Assembly (NCBI GenBank): GCA_049324535.1
Contig: JBMOOG010000007.1
Coordinates: forward strand, 76,553-140,552
Length of the DNA stretch: 64,000 nt
Direction: 5' to 3'
DNA from: JBMOOG01 sp049324535
GTDB lineage: Bacteria > Pseudomonadota > Alphaproteobacteria > Rhodobacterales > Rhodobacteraceae
Shown: positions 33,680 to 44,803 of the stretch, one piece after another
Position numbering within the stretch: the stretch's first letter is position 1
How the letters are laid out: the number at the start of each line of letters is the position of its first letter
Position numbers and translations under genes: made by a program
Notes under the pieces: model-generated
The model's input: the letters and a program-made list of their open reading frames with translations, nothing else
Databases searched by the model: none
What the model was told of the DNA's origin: nothing

Positions 33680-36439
33680 TCATGCATCGTCCAATGTCCG
33701 CGCGACGATCGCCGCCACGGTCTCGACCTCGGCGGCCAGGAGCGACCCGAGCGCCTCCAGGCTCTCGGTTCCGGTCTCGCGCAGCAGGAACGCCCGTCCG
33801 CCCTCACCGATCGCGTCCATGTCGAGCGGCCGGTCGGTCAGAAGCCGGCCGCCCGCCTGAAGGCGCCAGAGAAAGCGGTAGGCCTTCTGCAGGGCCGCCT
33901 CGTCCTCGCGCAGGATCATCCCCGACCGCAGGCCCGCGCGCAGCTGCGCCTCGACGCGGCGCGCGGGATCGGCCGCGCGCAGCGCGCAGCACTGCGACAG
34001 AAGCTCGATGTCCTGCAGACGCCCCGGGCCGACCTTGGCCTCCCAGGCGCCGTCCGGCTTCTTCGAGGCGAAGATGCGCCGGCGCATGTCGCGCACATCC
34101 GCCAGCACGGATGCGCCCCGCGCCTTCGCCGCCAGCACCGCGCGGCGCAGCGCCTCGACCTCGTCGGCCAGTTCCGCCGGCCCCGCGACCACCCGCGCGC
34201 GGGTCAGCGCCAGATGCTCCCAGGTCCAGGCCTCCCGCATCTGGTAGTCGCGGAACGCGGCCAGCGAGGTCGCGACCGGACCCTGCCGGCCCGAGGGGCG
34301 CAGGCGCATGTCCACCTCGTAAAGCCGGCCCTCGGCCATCGGCGCGGTCAGGGCGGTGATCAGCGCCTGGGTCAGGCGCGCGTAATAGGTCCGCGCCGGC
34401 AGCGGCCGCGGGCCCTCCGAGGCCAGATCGTTCGGCGCGTCGTAGATGACAATGAGATCGAGATCCGAGGCCGCGTTCAGCCGCTCGGCGCCGAGCGAGC
34501 CCATGGCCAGAACCACCGCACCGCGCCCTGGCGGGGCGCCATGCTTGCGCGCGAACTCCGCCTGGCAGGGCTCCCAGAGCGCCACCACGCAGGCTCCGGC
34601 AAGATCCGCATACTGCCGACCGGCTTCGGCGGCGTCCACGAGGCCGCGCAGGTGGTGGACACCGACCCGGAAGTGCCACTCCTTGGCCCAGGCACGCGCC
34701 GCGTCCAGCTTGCGTTCGTAGTCGTCGATCGCCGCCAGCCGCTGACCGAGCCCGCTGGCAAGCGCCGCGCCGCCCGGCCAGTCGGAGAAGAACGACCCGC
34801 CGATGACCGCGTCGAGCACGCGCGCGTTGCGCGACAGGTAAGAGGCCAGCCCCGGCGCCGTTGCGCTGATGTCAACGATCAGCTCGATCAGCTGAGGATT
34901 GGCCTCGAAAAGCGAGAAAAGCTGCACCCCGGCCGGCAGCCCTGCCAGGAAACCGTCGAACTGGCGCAACGCCTCGTCGGGGCTGGCGGCCCGCTGGAGG
35001 CGGCCGAGAATCGCGGGCTGCACGCGCTTGAAGATCGTCACCGCCCGCTCGGACCGCAGAGCGGGATAGGCGCGCCAGCCATCGACCACGGCCTGCGCCT
35101 CGGCAGAGAGGTCGGGCGCCATCTCGGGCGTGGGCCCCGGGGCGAAGAAGCCTTCGGTCAGCTCCGCCACCCGTTCCAGCCGCCCCAGCAGCCGGTCGCG
35201 CCAGAGCCGGGTGTCCGCCTCGCCGCACATCCGCGCCAGCCGGTCGAACTCTTCGGGGGCGCGCGGCAGGATCTGGGTCTGGGCATCCGCCACCATCTGG
35301 AGACGGTGCTCGACCTCGCGATGCGCCCGGTAGAGCGCGGTCAGCTCCTCGACCGTCGCACCGGGCACCCATCCGGCCGCCGCCAGGGCCGCGAGCCCGC
35401 CCACCGTGGTCCGGTCGCGCAGAGACGGATCGCGTCCGCCCGCAATCAGCTGCCGGGTCTGGGTGAAGAACTCGATCTCGCGGATGCCGCCGGCGCCGAG
35501 CTTCAGGTTGTGGCCTTCCAGGACGATCGGCCCGTGCAGGCCCTTGTGGCTGCGGATCCTCAGCCGCATGTCGTGCGCGTCCTGGATCGCGGCGAAGTCG
35601 AGATGCCGGCGCCAGACGAAGGGCGTCAGCGCCGCCAGGAACCGGCCGCCGGCCTGAAGATCGCCCGCGCAGGCGCGCGCCTTGATGTAGGCGGCGCGTT
35701 CCCAGGTGCGGCCCTGCGCCTCGTAATACTGCTCGGCCGCCGACATCGAGATGCAGACCGGCGTCACCGAGGCGTCGGGCCGCAGCCGCAGGTCGGTGCG
35801 GAAGACATAGCCATCGGCGGTGCGGTCCGACAGAAGCGCCGCCATCCTGCGCGTCACCCGGATAAGCGCCGACCGCGCCTCGCCCACGTCGGCCCCGTCG
35901 TAGCGCCCGTCGTCGAAGAGGCAGATCAGGTCGATGTCCGAGGAATAGTTGAGCTCGCCCGCCCCCATCTTGCCCATCGCCAGCACCACCATGCCGGCGT
36001 CGCCCCCGGGCAGGCGCCCGCGCCGCGCCTCGTCGGCGATGAGCGCCCGGATCGCGCGATCGACCGCCAGGTCGGCAAGGCGCGTCAGCGCCCCGGTCAC
36101 CGTCTCGAGCGGCCAGACACCGCTGAGGTCGCACAGCGCGATCAGGAGCCCCGCCCGCGCCTTGGCCCGGCGCAGCGCCGTGCCGAGCGCCTCCGCGGTC
36201 AGGTCCGCGTCGATCGCCAGCACCGCCTCGAGCGCGTTCTCCGGCGGGCCGTCCAGTGCCGCCTCGAGCCAGTCCGCCTCGCGCATCATCCCCCCGGCCA
36301 GGAAGGGGCTGCACCCCGCCGTCGCGGCCAGCAGCGCGCTCAGGCCGGGGTCGAGGCCCGCAAAGCGGTCGGCGACGGCCTGGGCGGGGCCAGGGTCGTG
36401 GATCAGGGGGCATCGGGTCATGCGGGCGGCGAGCGTCAT
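33680..36439 (-). CDS. glnE: Bifunctional glutamine synthetase adenylyltransferase/adenylyl-removing enzyme
   Basis: A 919-residue GlnE with two nucleotidyltransferase modules. The first shows MGKMGAGELNYSSDIDLICL near residues 155–174; the second shows MGSLGAERLNAASDLDLIVI near 640–660. GLHGPIVLEGHNLKLGAGGI is the conserved linker after the first module. It adenylylates and deadenylylates GlnA in response to PII and glutamine. The start MTLAARMTRCPLIHD at 36439 is chosen because upstream sequence lacks family character. Somewhat shorter than the 945-residue E. coli enzyme, normal for this lineage. Confidence 0.95.
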   Translation of the reverse strand: MTLAARMTRCPLIHDPGPAQAVADRFAGLDPGLSALLAATAGCSPFLAGGMMREADWLEAALDGPPENALEAVLAIDADLTAEALGTALRRAKARAGLLIALCDLSGVWPLETVTGALTRLADLAVDRAIRALIADEARRGRLPGGDAGMVVLAMGKMGAGELNYSSDIDLICLFDDGRYDGADVGEARSALIRVTRRMAALLSDRTADGYVFRTDLRLRPDASVTPVCISMSAAEQYYEAQGRTWERAAYIKARACAGDLQAGGRFLAALTPFVWRRHLDFAAIQDAHDMRLRIRSHKGLHGPIVLEGHNLKLGAGGIREIEFFTQTRQLIAGGRDPSLRDRTTVGGLAALAAAGWVPGATVEELTALYRAHREVEHRLQMVADAQTQILPRAPEEFDRLARMCGEADTRLWRDRLLGRLERVAELTEGFFAPGPTPEMAPDLSAEAQAVVDGWRAYPALRSERAVTIFKRVQPAILGRLQRAASPDEALRQFDGFLAGLPAGVQLFSLFEANPQLIELIVDISATAPGLASYLSRNARVLDAVIGGSFFSDWPGGAALASGLGQRLAAIDDYERKLDAARAWAKEWHFRVGVHHLRGLVDAAEAGRQYADLAGACVVALWEPCQAEFARKHGAPPGRGAVVLAMGSLGAERLNAASDLDLIVIYDAPNDLASEGPRPLPARTYYARLTQALITALTAPMAEGRLYEVDMRLRPSGRQGPVATSLAAFRDYQMREAWTWEHLALTRARVVAGPAELADEVEALRRAVLAAKARGASVLADVRDMRRRIFASKKPDGAWEAKVGPGRLQDIELLSQCCALRAADPARRVEAQLRAGLRSGMILREDEAALQKAYRFLWRLQAGGRLLTDRPLDMDAIGEGGRAFLLRETGTESLEALGSLLAAEVETVAAIVARTLDDA

Positions 36440-36530
36440 GGACCGGACCCTAAGCCAGCCTGCGGGCGTCGGAAACCGGGAAATCGGGGCCCTGTCCGCG
36501 GCTCGGCCCGGTCCTCTCTGCCCCGGGGCA

Positions 36531-36561
36531 TTGCAACCGCGCCCCGCCCGTGGCCTGTATG
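36531..36561 (+). promoter_or_regulatory. Candidate promoter of the YbaK-like gene
   Basis: TTGCAA, 19-bp spacer, TGTATG, about 27 bases before the GTG start. Weak-spacing match. Confidence 0.35.
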
Positions 36562-36587
36562 GCGGGCAGGCAGGACGGGAGGTCAGG

Positions 36588-37058
36588 GTGAGCCGATCGC
36601 TGGAACGTGTGCGCGGGGCGCTGGCCGAGGCGGGCGTTGCGGTCGAGATCGTGGAGATGGACCAGTCCACCCGCACCGCCGCCGAGGCCGCGGCGGCGGC
36701 GGGCTGCGCGGTGGACCAGATCGCCAAGTCGATCATCTTCCGTGGCGAGGCGAGCGGGCATGTCGTGCTCTTCCTGACGGCGGGGTCCAACCGCGTCAGC
36801 CCGCAGAAGGCCAGCGCGATCGCGGACCAGCCGCTGGGCAAGGCGGATGCCGATCTCATCCGCGCCGAGACCGGGTTTGCGATCGGCGGCGTTGCGCCGG
36901 TCGGGCATCGGGTGGCGGTGCCCTGCTTCTTCGATCCGCGGCTTCTCGACTTCGACGTGGTCTGGGCGGCGGCGGGCACGCCGCGCCACATCTTCGCGAT
37001 CGCGCCCGGCGATCTTCTGCGCCTCACCGGGGGACAGGTCGCGGATTTCACCGCATGA
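36588..37058 (+). CDS. YbaK/EbsC family aminoacyl-tRNA deacylase
   Basis: A 156-residue YbaK-domain protein of the trans-editing type that hydrolyses mischarged tRNA such as Cys-tRNA(Pro). Conserved: CAVDQIAKSIIFRG with the catalytic-region lysine, FLTAGSNRVSPQKAS, TGFAIGGVAPVGH and the C-terminal HIFAIAPGDLLRLTGGQV. It starts with GTG, supported by GGGAGG. Its stop overlaps the next small membrane-protein gene (ATGA). Confidence 0.9.
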   Translation: MSRSLERVRGALAEAGVAVEIVEMDQSTRTAAEAAAAAGCAVDQIAKSIIFRGEASGHVVLFLTAGSNRVSPQKASAIADQPLGKADADLIRAETGFAIGGVAPVGHRVAVPCFFDPRLLDFDVVWAAAGTPRHIFAIAPGDLLRLTGGQVADFTA

Positions 37059-37255
37059 GCGGGCCGGCCGCGGCGGCGGCGCTCGCCTTCCTGACCGAGA
37101 TCGCGCTACTCGCCGGCGCGGTCCGCTCGGGCCTTGCGCTCGCGCTCGGGGCGTCCGCCTGGGCGCTGGCGGACGGCGCGGCTGCCGGGCTTGTCTTTGC
37201 GGCGGCGGCCTTCCTGGGCCTCGCGCTGGGCGCTCCGGACCGGGGTGCCCGTTGA
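37055..37255 (+). CDS. Small hydrophobic hypothetical protein
   Basis: A 66-residue, Ala/Leu-rich protein with two probable transmembrane helices (AAALAFLTEIALLAGAVRSG and DGAAAGLVFAAAAFLGLALG). Its ATG overlaps the stop of the ybaK-like gene by 4 bp, which supports real translation. The sequence composition makes it hard to assign a family, and it could be a truncated member of a DUF2568-like group. Function unknown. Confidence 0.55.
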   Translation: MSGPAAAAALAFLTEIALLAGAVRSGLALALGASAWALADGAAAGLVFAAAAFLGLALGAPDRGAR

Positions 37256-37332
37256 GACCGGCGCTGGCCAGCCGGCGCGCATCGGCGGAAAGACGCCGCC
37301 CTCTGGCGGCGGGTCCGGGACATCCGGGGCAA

Positions 37333-37410
37333 ATGTGAAATTCTTTTACATCGGATCTTGATCGGGGCGGGCCGCATCCCGATCTGACACGATGTGAACG
37401 TGTTTCACAT
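37333..37410. promoter_or_regulatory. Two 19-bp inverted-repeat operators upstream of the DUF2852 gene
   Basis: Site 1 at 37333–37351 is ATGTGAA–ATTCT–TTTACAT. Site 2 at 37392–37410 is ATGTGAA–CGTGT–TTCACAT. Both have 7-bp arms and a 5-bp centre, 59 bp apart. Site 2 runs into TATGAT at 37410–37415, a good -10 about 25 bases before the start codon, so it probably controls this promoter. The regulator is unknown. Confidence 0.65.
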
Positions 37411-37440
37411 ATGATGCACCGAGGTTCCTAGGAGGGGTCC

Positions 37441-37896
37441 ATGTCTGCAATCACCACCTGGCCGGGGCGCGCCGAGTCCTGGCTTGACGACCGGGGAAAG
37501 GGCGCCTGGATCGCGGCGACCGTTCTCGCCTTCATCGTCTTCTGGCCGGCGGGAATAGCGCTTCTCGCCTACATGATCTGGAGCAAACGCATGTTCGGAC
37601 AAGGATGCAGCATGACGCGCCGCGGCGCGGGCCACCCCGGCTGGGGCCGCCACGGCGCAAGAAGCCAGGCCTTCCGCTCGTCGGGCAACAGCGCCTTCGA
37701 CGCCTACAAGGCCGACACGCTCGAGCGGCTGTCGCGCGAGCAGGACGAGTTCGAGGCCTTCCTGAAGCGCCTGCGGGACGCCAAGGACAAGTCCGAGTTC
37801 GACCAGTACATGGACGAACGCGCCCGGGCGGCCCGTGATGCCAGCCGTGACGGGGATGCGGACGACGGAAACAATCCGGCGCCCGGCCGCTACTGA
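37441..37896 (+). CDS. DUF2852 domain-containing membrane protein
   Basis: A 151-residue protein. One transmembrane helix lies near residues 20–45 (GAWIAATVLAFIVFWPAGIA), followed by MIWSKRMFG. The C-terminal half is a charged helical region with SSGNSAFDAYKADTLERLSR and EFEAFLKRLRDAKDKSEFDQ, the hallmark of DUF2852. Membrane-anchored with a cytoplasmic tail. AGGAGG ribosome site. Its promoter region carries two identical-type operators. Function not known. Confidence 0.88.
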   Translation: MSAITTWPGRAESWLDDRGKGAWIAATVLAFIVFWPAGIALLAYMIWSKRMFGQGCSMTRRGAGHPGWGRHGARSQAFRSSGNSAFDAYKADTLERLSREQDEFEAFLKRLRDAKDKSEFDQYMDERARAARDASRDGDADDGNNPAPGRY

Positions 37897-37959
37897 TTTC
37901 GGCCCGAACCCGGTTCGGGGGCGCCCTGAGCGAAAGCGGGCGGCCCCGAATCTCTGCGC

Positions 37960-37988
37960 TTGGCGGATGGCTGGCGGCTTGCTAACAG
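37960..37988 (+). promoter_or_regulatory. Candidate promoter of bpt
   Basis: TTGGCG, 17-bp spacer, TAACAG, about 40 bases before the ATG. Motif match only. Confidence 0.4.
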
Positions 37989-38030
37989 TATCGTGTCAGC
38001 CAGCCAGTCCCCTTCCCCGTCGTGTCGCCC

Positions 38031-38867
38031 ATGCGTCATTCGCTGCCCATCGCGCCCCAGTTCTACGTGACGGCCCCGCAGCCCTGCCCCTATCTGGACG
38101 GGCGCAGCGAGCGGAAGCTCTTTACCGCGCTTCAGGGCGACAACGCGATCCCGCTGAACGACTCGCTGTCCAAGCAGGGGTTCCGCCGGTCGCAGAACGT
38201 GCTCTACCGGCCGTCCTGCGCGGAATGCTCGGCCTGCCTCTCGGCCCGTATCCGCGTCGCCGATTTCCAGCCAAGCCGCAGCCAGCGCAAGACCATCCGC
38301 CGCAACGCCGACCTGCGGCGCGAAGCGACGAGCCCCTGGGCGACCGAGGACCAGTACGCGCTCTTCCGGCGCTACCTCGACAGCCGGCACGCCGACGGCG
38401 GCATGGCCGACATGGACATCTTCGAATTCGCCGCGATGATCGAGGAAACTCCGGTGAAAAGCCGGGTCATCGAATACAGCGCGGCCCCGGCCGAAGGCGA
38501 GCGCAAGCGCCGGCTCACCGCCGTCTGCCTGACCGACGTTCTCGATGACGGGCTGTCGATGGTCTACAGCTTCTACGATCCGGACCGGATCTCGGACAGC
38601 CTCGGCACCTACATCATCCTCGACCATGTCGCGCTCGCGCGCGAACTGGGCCTGCCCTATGTCTATCTCGGCTACTGGGTCCCGGGCAGCCGCAAGATGG
38701 GCTACAAGGCGCGGTTCGCCGCGCTCGAGATCTACAAGAACGGCCGCTGGCAGGACATCGGCGATCCCCGGTCGCACGGCGCCGACACCCATCCGCTGTC
38801 GGTCGATCCGATCGCCGAGCAGGTGGCGCGCATCGCCCTGCCCGACACGCCGCTGGGCCGCGGCTAG
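38031..38867 (+). CDS. bpt: Aspartate/glutamate leucyltransferase
   Basis: A 278-residue arginyltransferase-family protein of the Bpt type, which transfers Leu from tRNA to N-terminal Asp/Glu of proteins for N-end-rule degradation by ClpS–ClpAP. Signatures: [34 protein letters not shown] with the conserved cysteine cluster, [20 protein letters not shown], and [18 protein letters not shown]. The ATG at 38031 is preferred over a GTG nine bases upstream. Cytoplasmic. Confidence 0.94.
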   Translation: MRHSLPIAPQFYVTAPQPCPYLDGRSERKLFTALQGDNAIPLNDSLSKQGFRRSQNVLYRPSCAECSACLSARIRVADFQPSRSQRKTIRRNADLRREATSPWATEDQYALFRRYLDSRHADGGMADMDIFEFAAMIEETPVKSRVIEYSAAPAEGERKRRLTAVCLTDVLDDGLSMVYSFYDPDRISDSLGTYIILDHVALARELGLPYVYLGYWVPGSRKMGYKARFAALEIYKNGRWQDIGDPRSHGADTHPLSVDPIAEQVARIALPDTPLGRG

Positions 38868-38930
38868 GCCGTTCCGCGCGTCGCCGCGCCCCCCCCGGTC
38901 TGCCTTCTCTCTGTGCGCAACTGGCAAAAG

Positions 38931-38971
38931 TGGTCATATTTTCAGACCAAATTCCGCGATGGCGGTTGACG
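38931..38971 (+). promoter_or_regulatory. Inverted repeat and candidate promoter upstream of the TRAP permease genes
   Basis: TGGTC–N9–GACCA at 38931–38949, in a short AT-rich stretch, resembles a GntR-type operator with a wide centre. It is followed by TTGACG at 38966–38971, which with CATAGC at 38989 (17-bp spacer) may be the promoter of dctQM. The rest of the 195-bp gap is featureless apart from a GGGGAGG ribosome site. Confidence 0.4.
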
Positions 38972-39062
38972 AAACCCACCCCCTCAGCCATAGCTGAACC
39001 GTTGAGCGGCCCGCTCGACGAGGGAGAACGGGCCGTGCGCGGCAAGGGGAGGATACCAACAC

Positions 39063-39659
39063 ATGAACGGCCTTTTGGCCCTTTCGCGGGGCATAGACCG
39101 GATCAACGAGGCGATCGGCCGATCGGTCGCCTGGCTGATCCTTGTCGCCATCATCGTCTCGGCCACGAACGCCATCATCCGCAAGGTGCTCAACACCTCG
39201 TCGAACGCCTGGCTGGAGTTGCAGTGGTACCTGTTCGGCGCGGCGTTCATGCTGGCGGCCGCCTACACGCTGAAGCAGAACGAGCACATCCGCATCGACA
39301 TCGTCTACGGCGCCTTCTCGCGCCGGGTGCAGCACTGGATCGACCTTCTGGGGCACATCCTGTTCCTGATGCCGATCGTCCTTCTCATGATCTATCTGCT
39401 GATCCCCTACACGCTCTCGGCGATCCGCAGCGGCGAGATGTCGTCGAACGCCGGCGGCCTCATCATCTGGCCGGCGCGGGCGATCCTGCTGGCGGGCTTC
39501 GTCCTTCTGGGCTTTCAGGGCGTCTCCGAGATCATCAAGAAGATCGCGATCATGCGCGGCGTGATCCCCGATCCCACCCCCTTCGTCTCGTCGCATGAGG
39601 CCGCCGCCAAGGAAGGCGAGGCCCTGGTCGAGGAACTGGCCCCCGAGGTGCGCAAATGA
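39063..39659 (+). CDS. TRAP transporter small permease (DctQ-type)
   Basis: A 198-residue membrane protein with four predicted helices, the DctQ/TakQ architecture. Conserved: SVAWLILVAIIVSATNAIIR, NAWLELQWYLFGAAFMLAAA, the segment KQNEHIRIDIVYG, and QHWIDLLGHILFLMPIVLLM. It partners with the large permease and a periplasmic binding protein for Na+-driven uptake of organic or keto acids. The stop overlaps dctM by 4 bp. Confidence 0.92.
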   Translation: MNGLLALSRGIDRINEAIGRSVAWLILVAIIVSATNAIIRKVLNTSSNAWLELQWYLFGAAFMLAAAYTLKQNEHIRIDIVYGAFSRRVQHWIDLLGHILFLMPIVLLMIYLLIPYTLSAIRSGEMSSNAGGLIIWPARAILLAGFVLLGFQGVSEIIKKIAIMRGVIPDPTPFVSSHEAAAKEGEALVEELAPEVRK

Positions 39660-41428
39660 TGGAATTCATTGCGCAGAACATGGCGCCGATCATGTTCGCC
39701 TCGCTCGTGTTCTTCCTGCTGATCGGCTATCCGGTCGCATTCGCGCTCGCCGCGAACGGGCTGGTGTTCTTCGTGATCGGGGTCGAGCTGGCGCCGCTGT
39801 CGAACGGCACCATCAACCTGTCGTGGCCGCTCCTGAACGCCATGCCGGAACGGTTCTGGGGGGTGATGTCGAACGACACGCTTCTGGCCATCCCCTTCTT
39901 CACCTTCATGGGGATCGTGCTGGAACGATCCGGCATGGCCGAGGATCTTCTCGACACCATCGGCCAGCTCTTCGGCCCGGTGCGCGGTGGCCTCGCCTAT
40001 GCGGTGATCATCGTGGGTGCGCTTCTGGCCGCCACGACCGGGGTCGTCGCGGCCTCGGTCATCGCGATGGGGCTGATCTCGCTGCCGATCATGCTGCGCT
40101 ACGGCTATGACCGGCGGATCGCCTCGGGGGTGATCGCGGCCTCGGGCACGCTGGCGCAGATCATCCCGCCCTCGCTCGTCCTGATCGTGCTGGCCGACCA
40201 GCTCGGCCGGTCGGTCGGCGACATGTACAAGGGCGCGATGATCCCGGGCCTGGTGCTGACCGGGCTCTACATGGGCTACGTGTTCCTGATGACGCTGATC
40301 CGCCCGAACTCGATGCCGGCGCTGCCGGTCGAGGCGCGCACGCTCGGGTCGGGCGTCACCTCCCTGGCCCTGGCCCTCGTCGCGACGGTCGCCATCGGCT
40401 ACGGCGCCTATCTCTGGCTGGAGCCGACCCACGGGGCCAACGCCGACATTCTGGCGGCGGCCGTTGCGGTCGTCGTGATCTACGTCGTGGCCCTCATCGA
40501 CAAGGCGCTGAAGCTCAACCTGATGTCGCGGCTTGCCCAGCAGGTGGTCATCGTGCTGATCCCGCCGCTGGCGCTGATCTTCCTCGTGCTCGGCACCATC
40601 TTCCTCGGCATCGCCACGCCGACCGAAGGCGGCGCGATGGGCGCGGTGGGTGCGCTGGTACTGGCGGCGGTGAAGGGGCGGCTCAGCTTCGCGGTGATCA
40701 GCCAGGCCGTGGCCTCGACCACGCGGCTCTCGGCCTTCGTGCTGTTCATCCTGCTGGGCGCGCGGGTGTTCTCGCTGACCTTCTACGGCGTGAACGGCCA
40801 CCTCTGGGTCGAACACCTGCTGGTGTCGCTGCCGGGCGGCGAGATGGGCTTCCTGATCGTCGTGTCGATCCTGGTGTTCCTGCTGGCGTTCTTCCTCGAC
40901 TTCTTCGAACTGGCCTTCATCATCGTGCCGCTTCTGGCCCCCGCGGCCGAGAAGCTGGGCATCGACCTGATCTGGTTCGGGGTGATCCTCGGCGTGAACA
41001 TGCAGACCTCGTTCATGCACCCGCCCTTCGGCTTCGCGCTCTTCTACCTGCGCTCGGTCGCGGCCAAGGTGCCCTATCTGGACAAGGTCACCGGCAAGAG
41101 GATGGAGCCGGTCAAGACCAGCCAGATCTACTGGGGCGCCGTTCCCTTCGTGGTGATCCAGATCATCATGATCGCCGTCGTCATCGCCTTCCCGCAGATG
41201 GTGATGCACTACAAGGGGCCGGTCGTGGACATGTCGAAGGTCGAGATCAAGCTGCCGGAGGCCGCGGGCGGTCTCGGTGGCGGTCTCGGTGGCGGCCTGG
41301 GCGGCGGCCTGGGCGGTGGTCTGGGCGGCGGCCTGGGCGGTGGTCTGGGCGGTGGTCTGGGCGGTGGTCTGGGGGGCGGGCTCGCTCCGGCCCCGGCGCC
41401 CGCACCCGCGCCTGCGCCCGGAAACTGA
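39656..41428 (+). CDS. TRAP transporter large permease (DctM-type) with Gly-Leu repeat tail
   Basis: A 590-residue DctM-family transporter, about 12 transmembrane segments, including PFFTFMGIVLERSGMAEDLL, GALLAATTGVVAASVIAMGL, IIPPSLVLIVLADQLG and TPTEGGAMGAVGALVLAAVK. The Na+-coupled transport unit of the TRAP system. Typical DctM is 425–450 residues; longer forms of about 550 exist. Here the end is extended by nine full copies of GGLG plus a partial copy, followed by (AP)n. The tail is presumably disordered. Confidence 0.93.
   Translation: MMEFIAQNMAPIMFASLVFFLLIGYPVAFALAANGLVFFVIGVELAPLSNGTINLSWPLLNAMPERFWGVMSNDTLLAIPFFTFMGIVLERSGMAEDLLDTIGQLFGPVRGGLAYAVIIVGALLAATTGVVAASVIAMGLISLPIMLRYGYDRRIASGVIAASGTLAQIIPPSLVLIVLADQLGRSVGDMYKGAMIPGLVLTGLYMGYVFLMTLIRPNSMPALPVEARTLGSGVTSLALALVATVAIGYGAYLWLEPTHGANADILAAAVAVVVIYVVALIDKALKLNLMSRLAQQVVIVLIPPLALIFLVLGTIFLGIATPTEGGAMGAVGALVLAAVKGRLSFAVISQAVASTTRLSAFVLFILLGARVFSLTFYGVNGHLWVEHLLVSLPGGEMGFLIVVSILVFLLAFFLDFFELAFIIVPLLAPAAEKLGIDLIWFGVILGVNMQTSFMHPPFGFALFYLRSVAAKVPYLDKVTGKRMEPVKTSQIYWGAVPFVVIQIIMIAVVIAFPQMVMHYKGPVVDMSKVEIKLPEAAGGLGGGLGGGLGGGLGGGLGGGLGGGLGGGLGGGLGGGLAPAPAPAPAPAPGN
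41267..41383 (+). repeat. 12-bp tandem repeat in dctM
   Basis: Nine full 12-bp units plus a partial one, consensus GGCGGTCTGGGC, encoding GGLG each. Units differ at third positions only (GGT/GGC, CTC/CTG), so the protein pattern is kept while the DNA varies. Confidence 0.95.
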
Positions 41429-41448
41429 CCCCCGGACACGTGTTCCGC

Positions 41449-41477
41449 ATCGGCGGCCCCCTCTCGGGGCCGCCGAT
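41449..41477 (+). terminator. Terminator after dctQM
   Basis: ATCGGCGGCCCC–CTCTC–GGGGCCGCCGAT: a perfect 12-bp stem followed by CGCTTTCCT. It separates dctM from the following acetyltransferase. Confidence 0.8.
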
Positions 41478-41527
41478 CGCTTTCCTGGCCCTTGCGTCCC
41501 GGCGAAGGAAAGGGCTAGGCCGTCGGG

Positions 41528-42010
41528 ATGACGCCGCGCCTGAAGCACATCGCCGCTGCCGCCGGCCCCGACGACCTGGCCGCTGTCGCCGATCTCTTCC
41601 GGGCCTATGCGCAGAGTCTGCCGATCGACCTCGACGCTCACGGCTTCGGCGACGAGCTTGCGGGGCTGCCGGGTGCCTATGTCCCGCCGGACGGGGGGCT
41701 CTGGCTGGCGAGGGGGGCCGGAGGGGCCGCCCTCGGCTGCGTGGCGCTGCGCCCGCTTCCCGGACCCGGACTGTGCGAACTGAAGCGGCTCTACCTCAGG
41801 CCCGAGGCCCGTGGCACCGGCCTTGGCCGGGCGCTGACCGAAACCGCCGTCGCCGCGGCGCGGGCACGCGGTTACACCGAGATGCGCCTCGACACCCTGC
41901 CCTCGCTCACCGCCGCCGTCGCGCTCTACGAAAGCCTCGGGTTTCGCGCGATCGCCGACTACAACGGCAGCCCCTACCCCGGCACGCTGTTCTTTTCGCT
42001 GGCGCTGTGA
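41528..42010 (+). CDS. GNAT family N-acetyltransferase
   Basis: A 160-residue acetyltransferase. Motif A is LKRLYLRPEARGTGLGRALT near residues 85–104 with RGTGLG for acetyl-CoA; motif B is LYESLGFRAIADYNGSPYPG near 138–157, of the phosphinothricin/YjgM-like subgroup. Cytoplasmic; substrate unknown. It sits between the TRAP permease genes and the convergent TRAP binding-protein genes, with its own terminator. Confidence 0.88.
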   Translation: MTPRLKHIAAAAGPDDLAAVADLFRAYAQSLPIDLDAHGFGDELAGLPGAYVPPDGGLWLARGAGGAALGCVALRPLPGPGLCELKRLYLRPEARGTGLGRALTETAVAAARARGYTEMRLDTLPSLTAAVALYESLGFRAIADYNGSPYPGTLFFSLAL

Positions 42011-42016
42011 ATGCGA

Positions 42017-42044
42017 AAGGCCCCGGGGTCGCCCCCGGGGCCTT
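42017..42044. terminator. Bidirectional terminator between acetyltransferase and TRAP binding protein
   Basis: AAGGCCCCGGGG–TCGC–CCCCGGGGCCTT, a perfect 12-bp stem between convergent genes, A-rich on the left and TTCCTC on the right. Confidence 0.85.
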
Positions 42045-42062
42045 CCTCGTCCTGTCCGACGA

Positions 42063-43277
<1,215 letters not shown>

Positions 43278-43331
43278 TCAGATTACTTTACCAAATGGAC
43301 CTGTAAAGCCCCAAATCCGCCGACCCGGAAC

Positions 43332-43361
43332 AAAAAAACCGGCGGCCGGGGAGGCCGCCGG
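43332..43361 (-). terminator. Rho-independent terminator after DctP paralog 2
   Basis: On the minus strand CCGGCGGCC–TCCCC–GGCCGCCGG followed by seven T's: textbook. It lies 28 bp past the stop of paralog 2, so paralog 1 needs its own promoter in the 220-bp gap. Confidence 0.93.
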
Positions 43362-43389
43362 GGGTCATGCCGTCGCGTCCGACGCCGGC

Positions 43390-44803
<1,414 letters not shown>

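Noticed and set aside
33434..37255. A 1273-codon plus-strand frame opposite glnE
   Set aside because: Shadow of glnE. Only its last 66 codons, which overlap the ybaK-like stop, look like a real small gene.
41267..41383. Regular short repeats that could be mistaken for a CRISPR array
   Set aside because: Contiguous 12-bp units without spacers, in frame with dctM and coding for GGLG.
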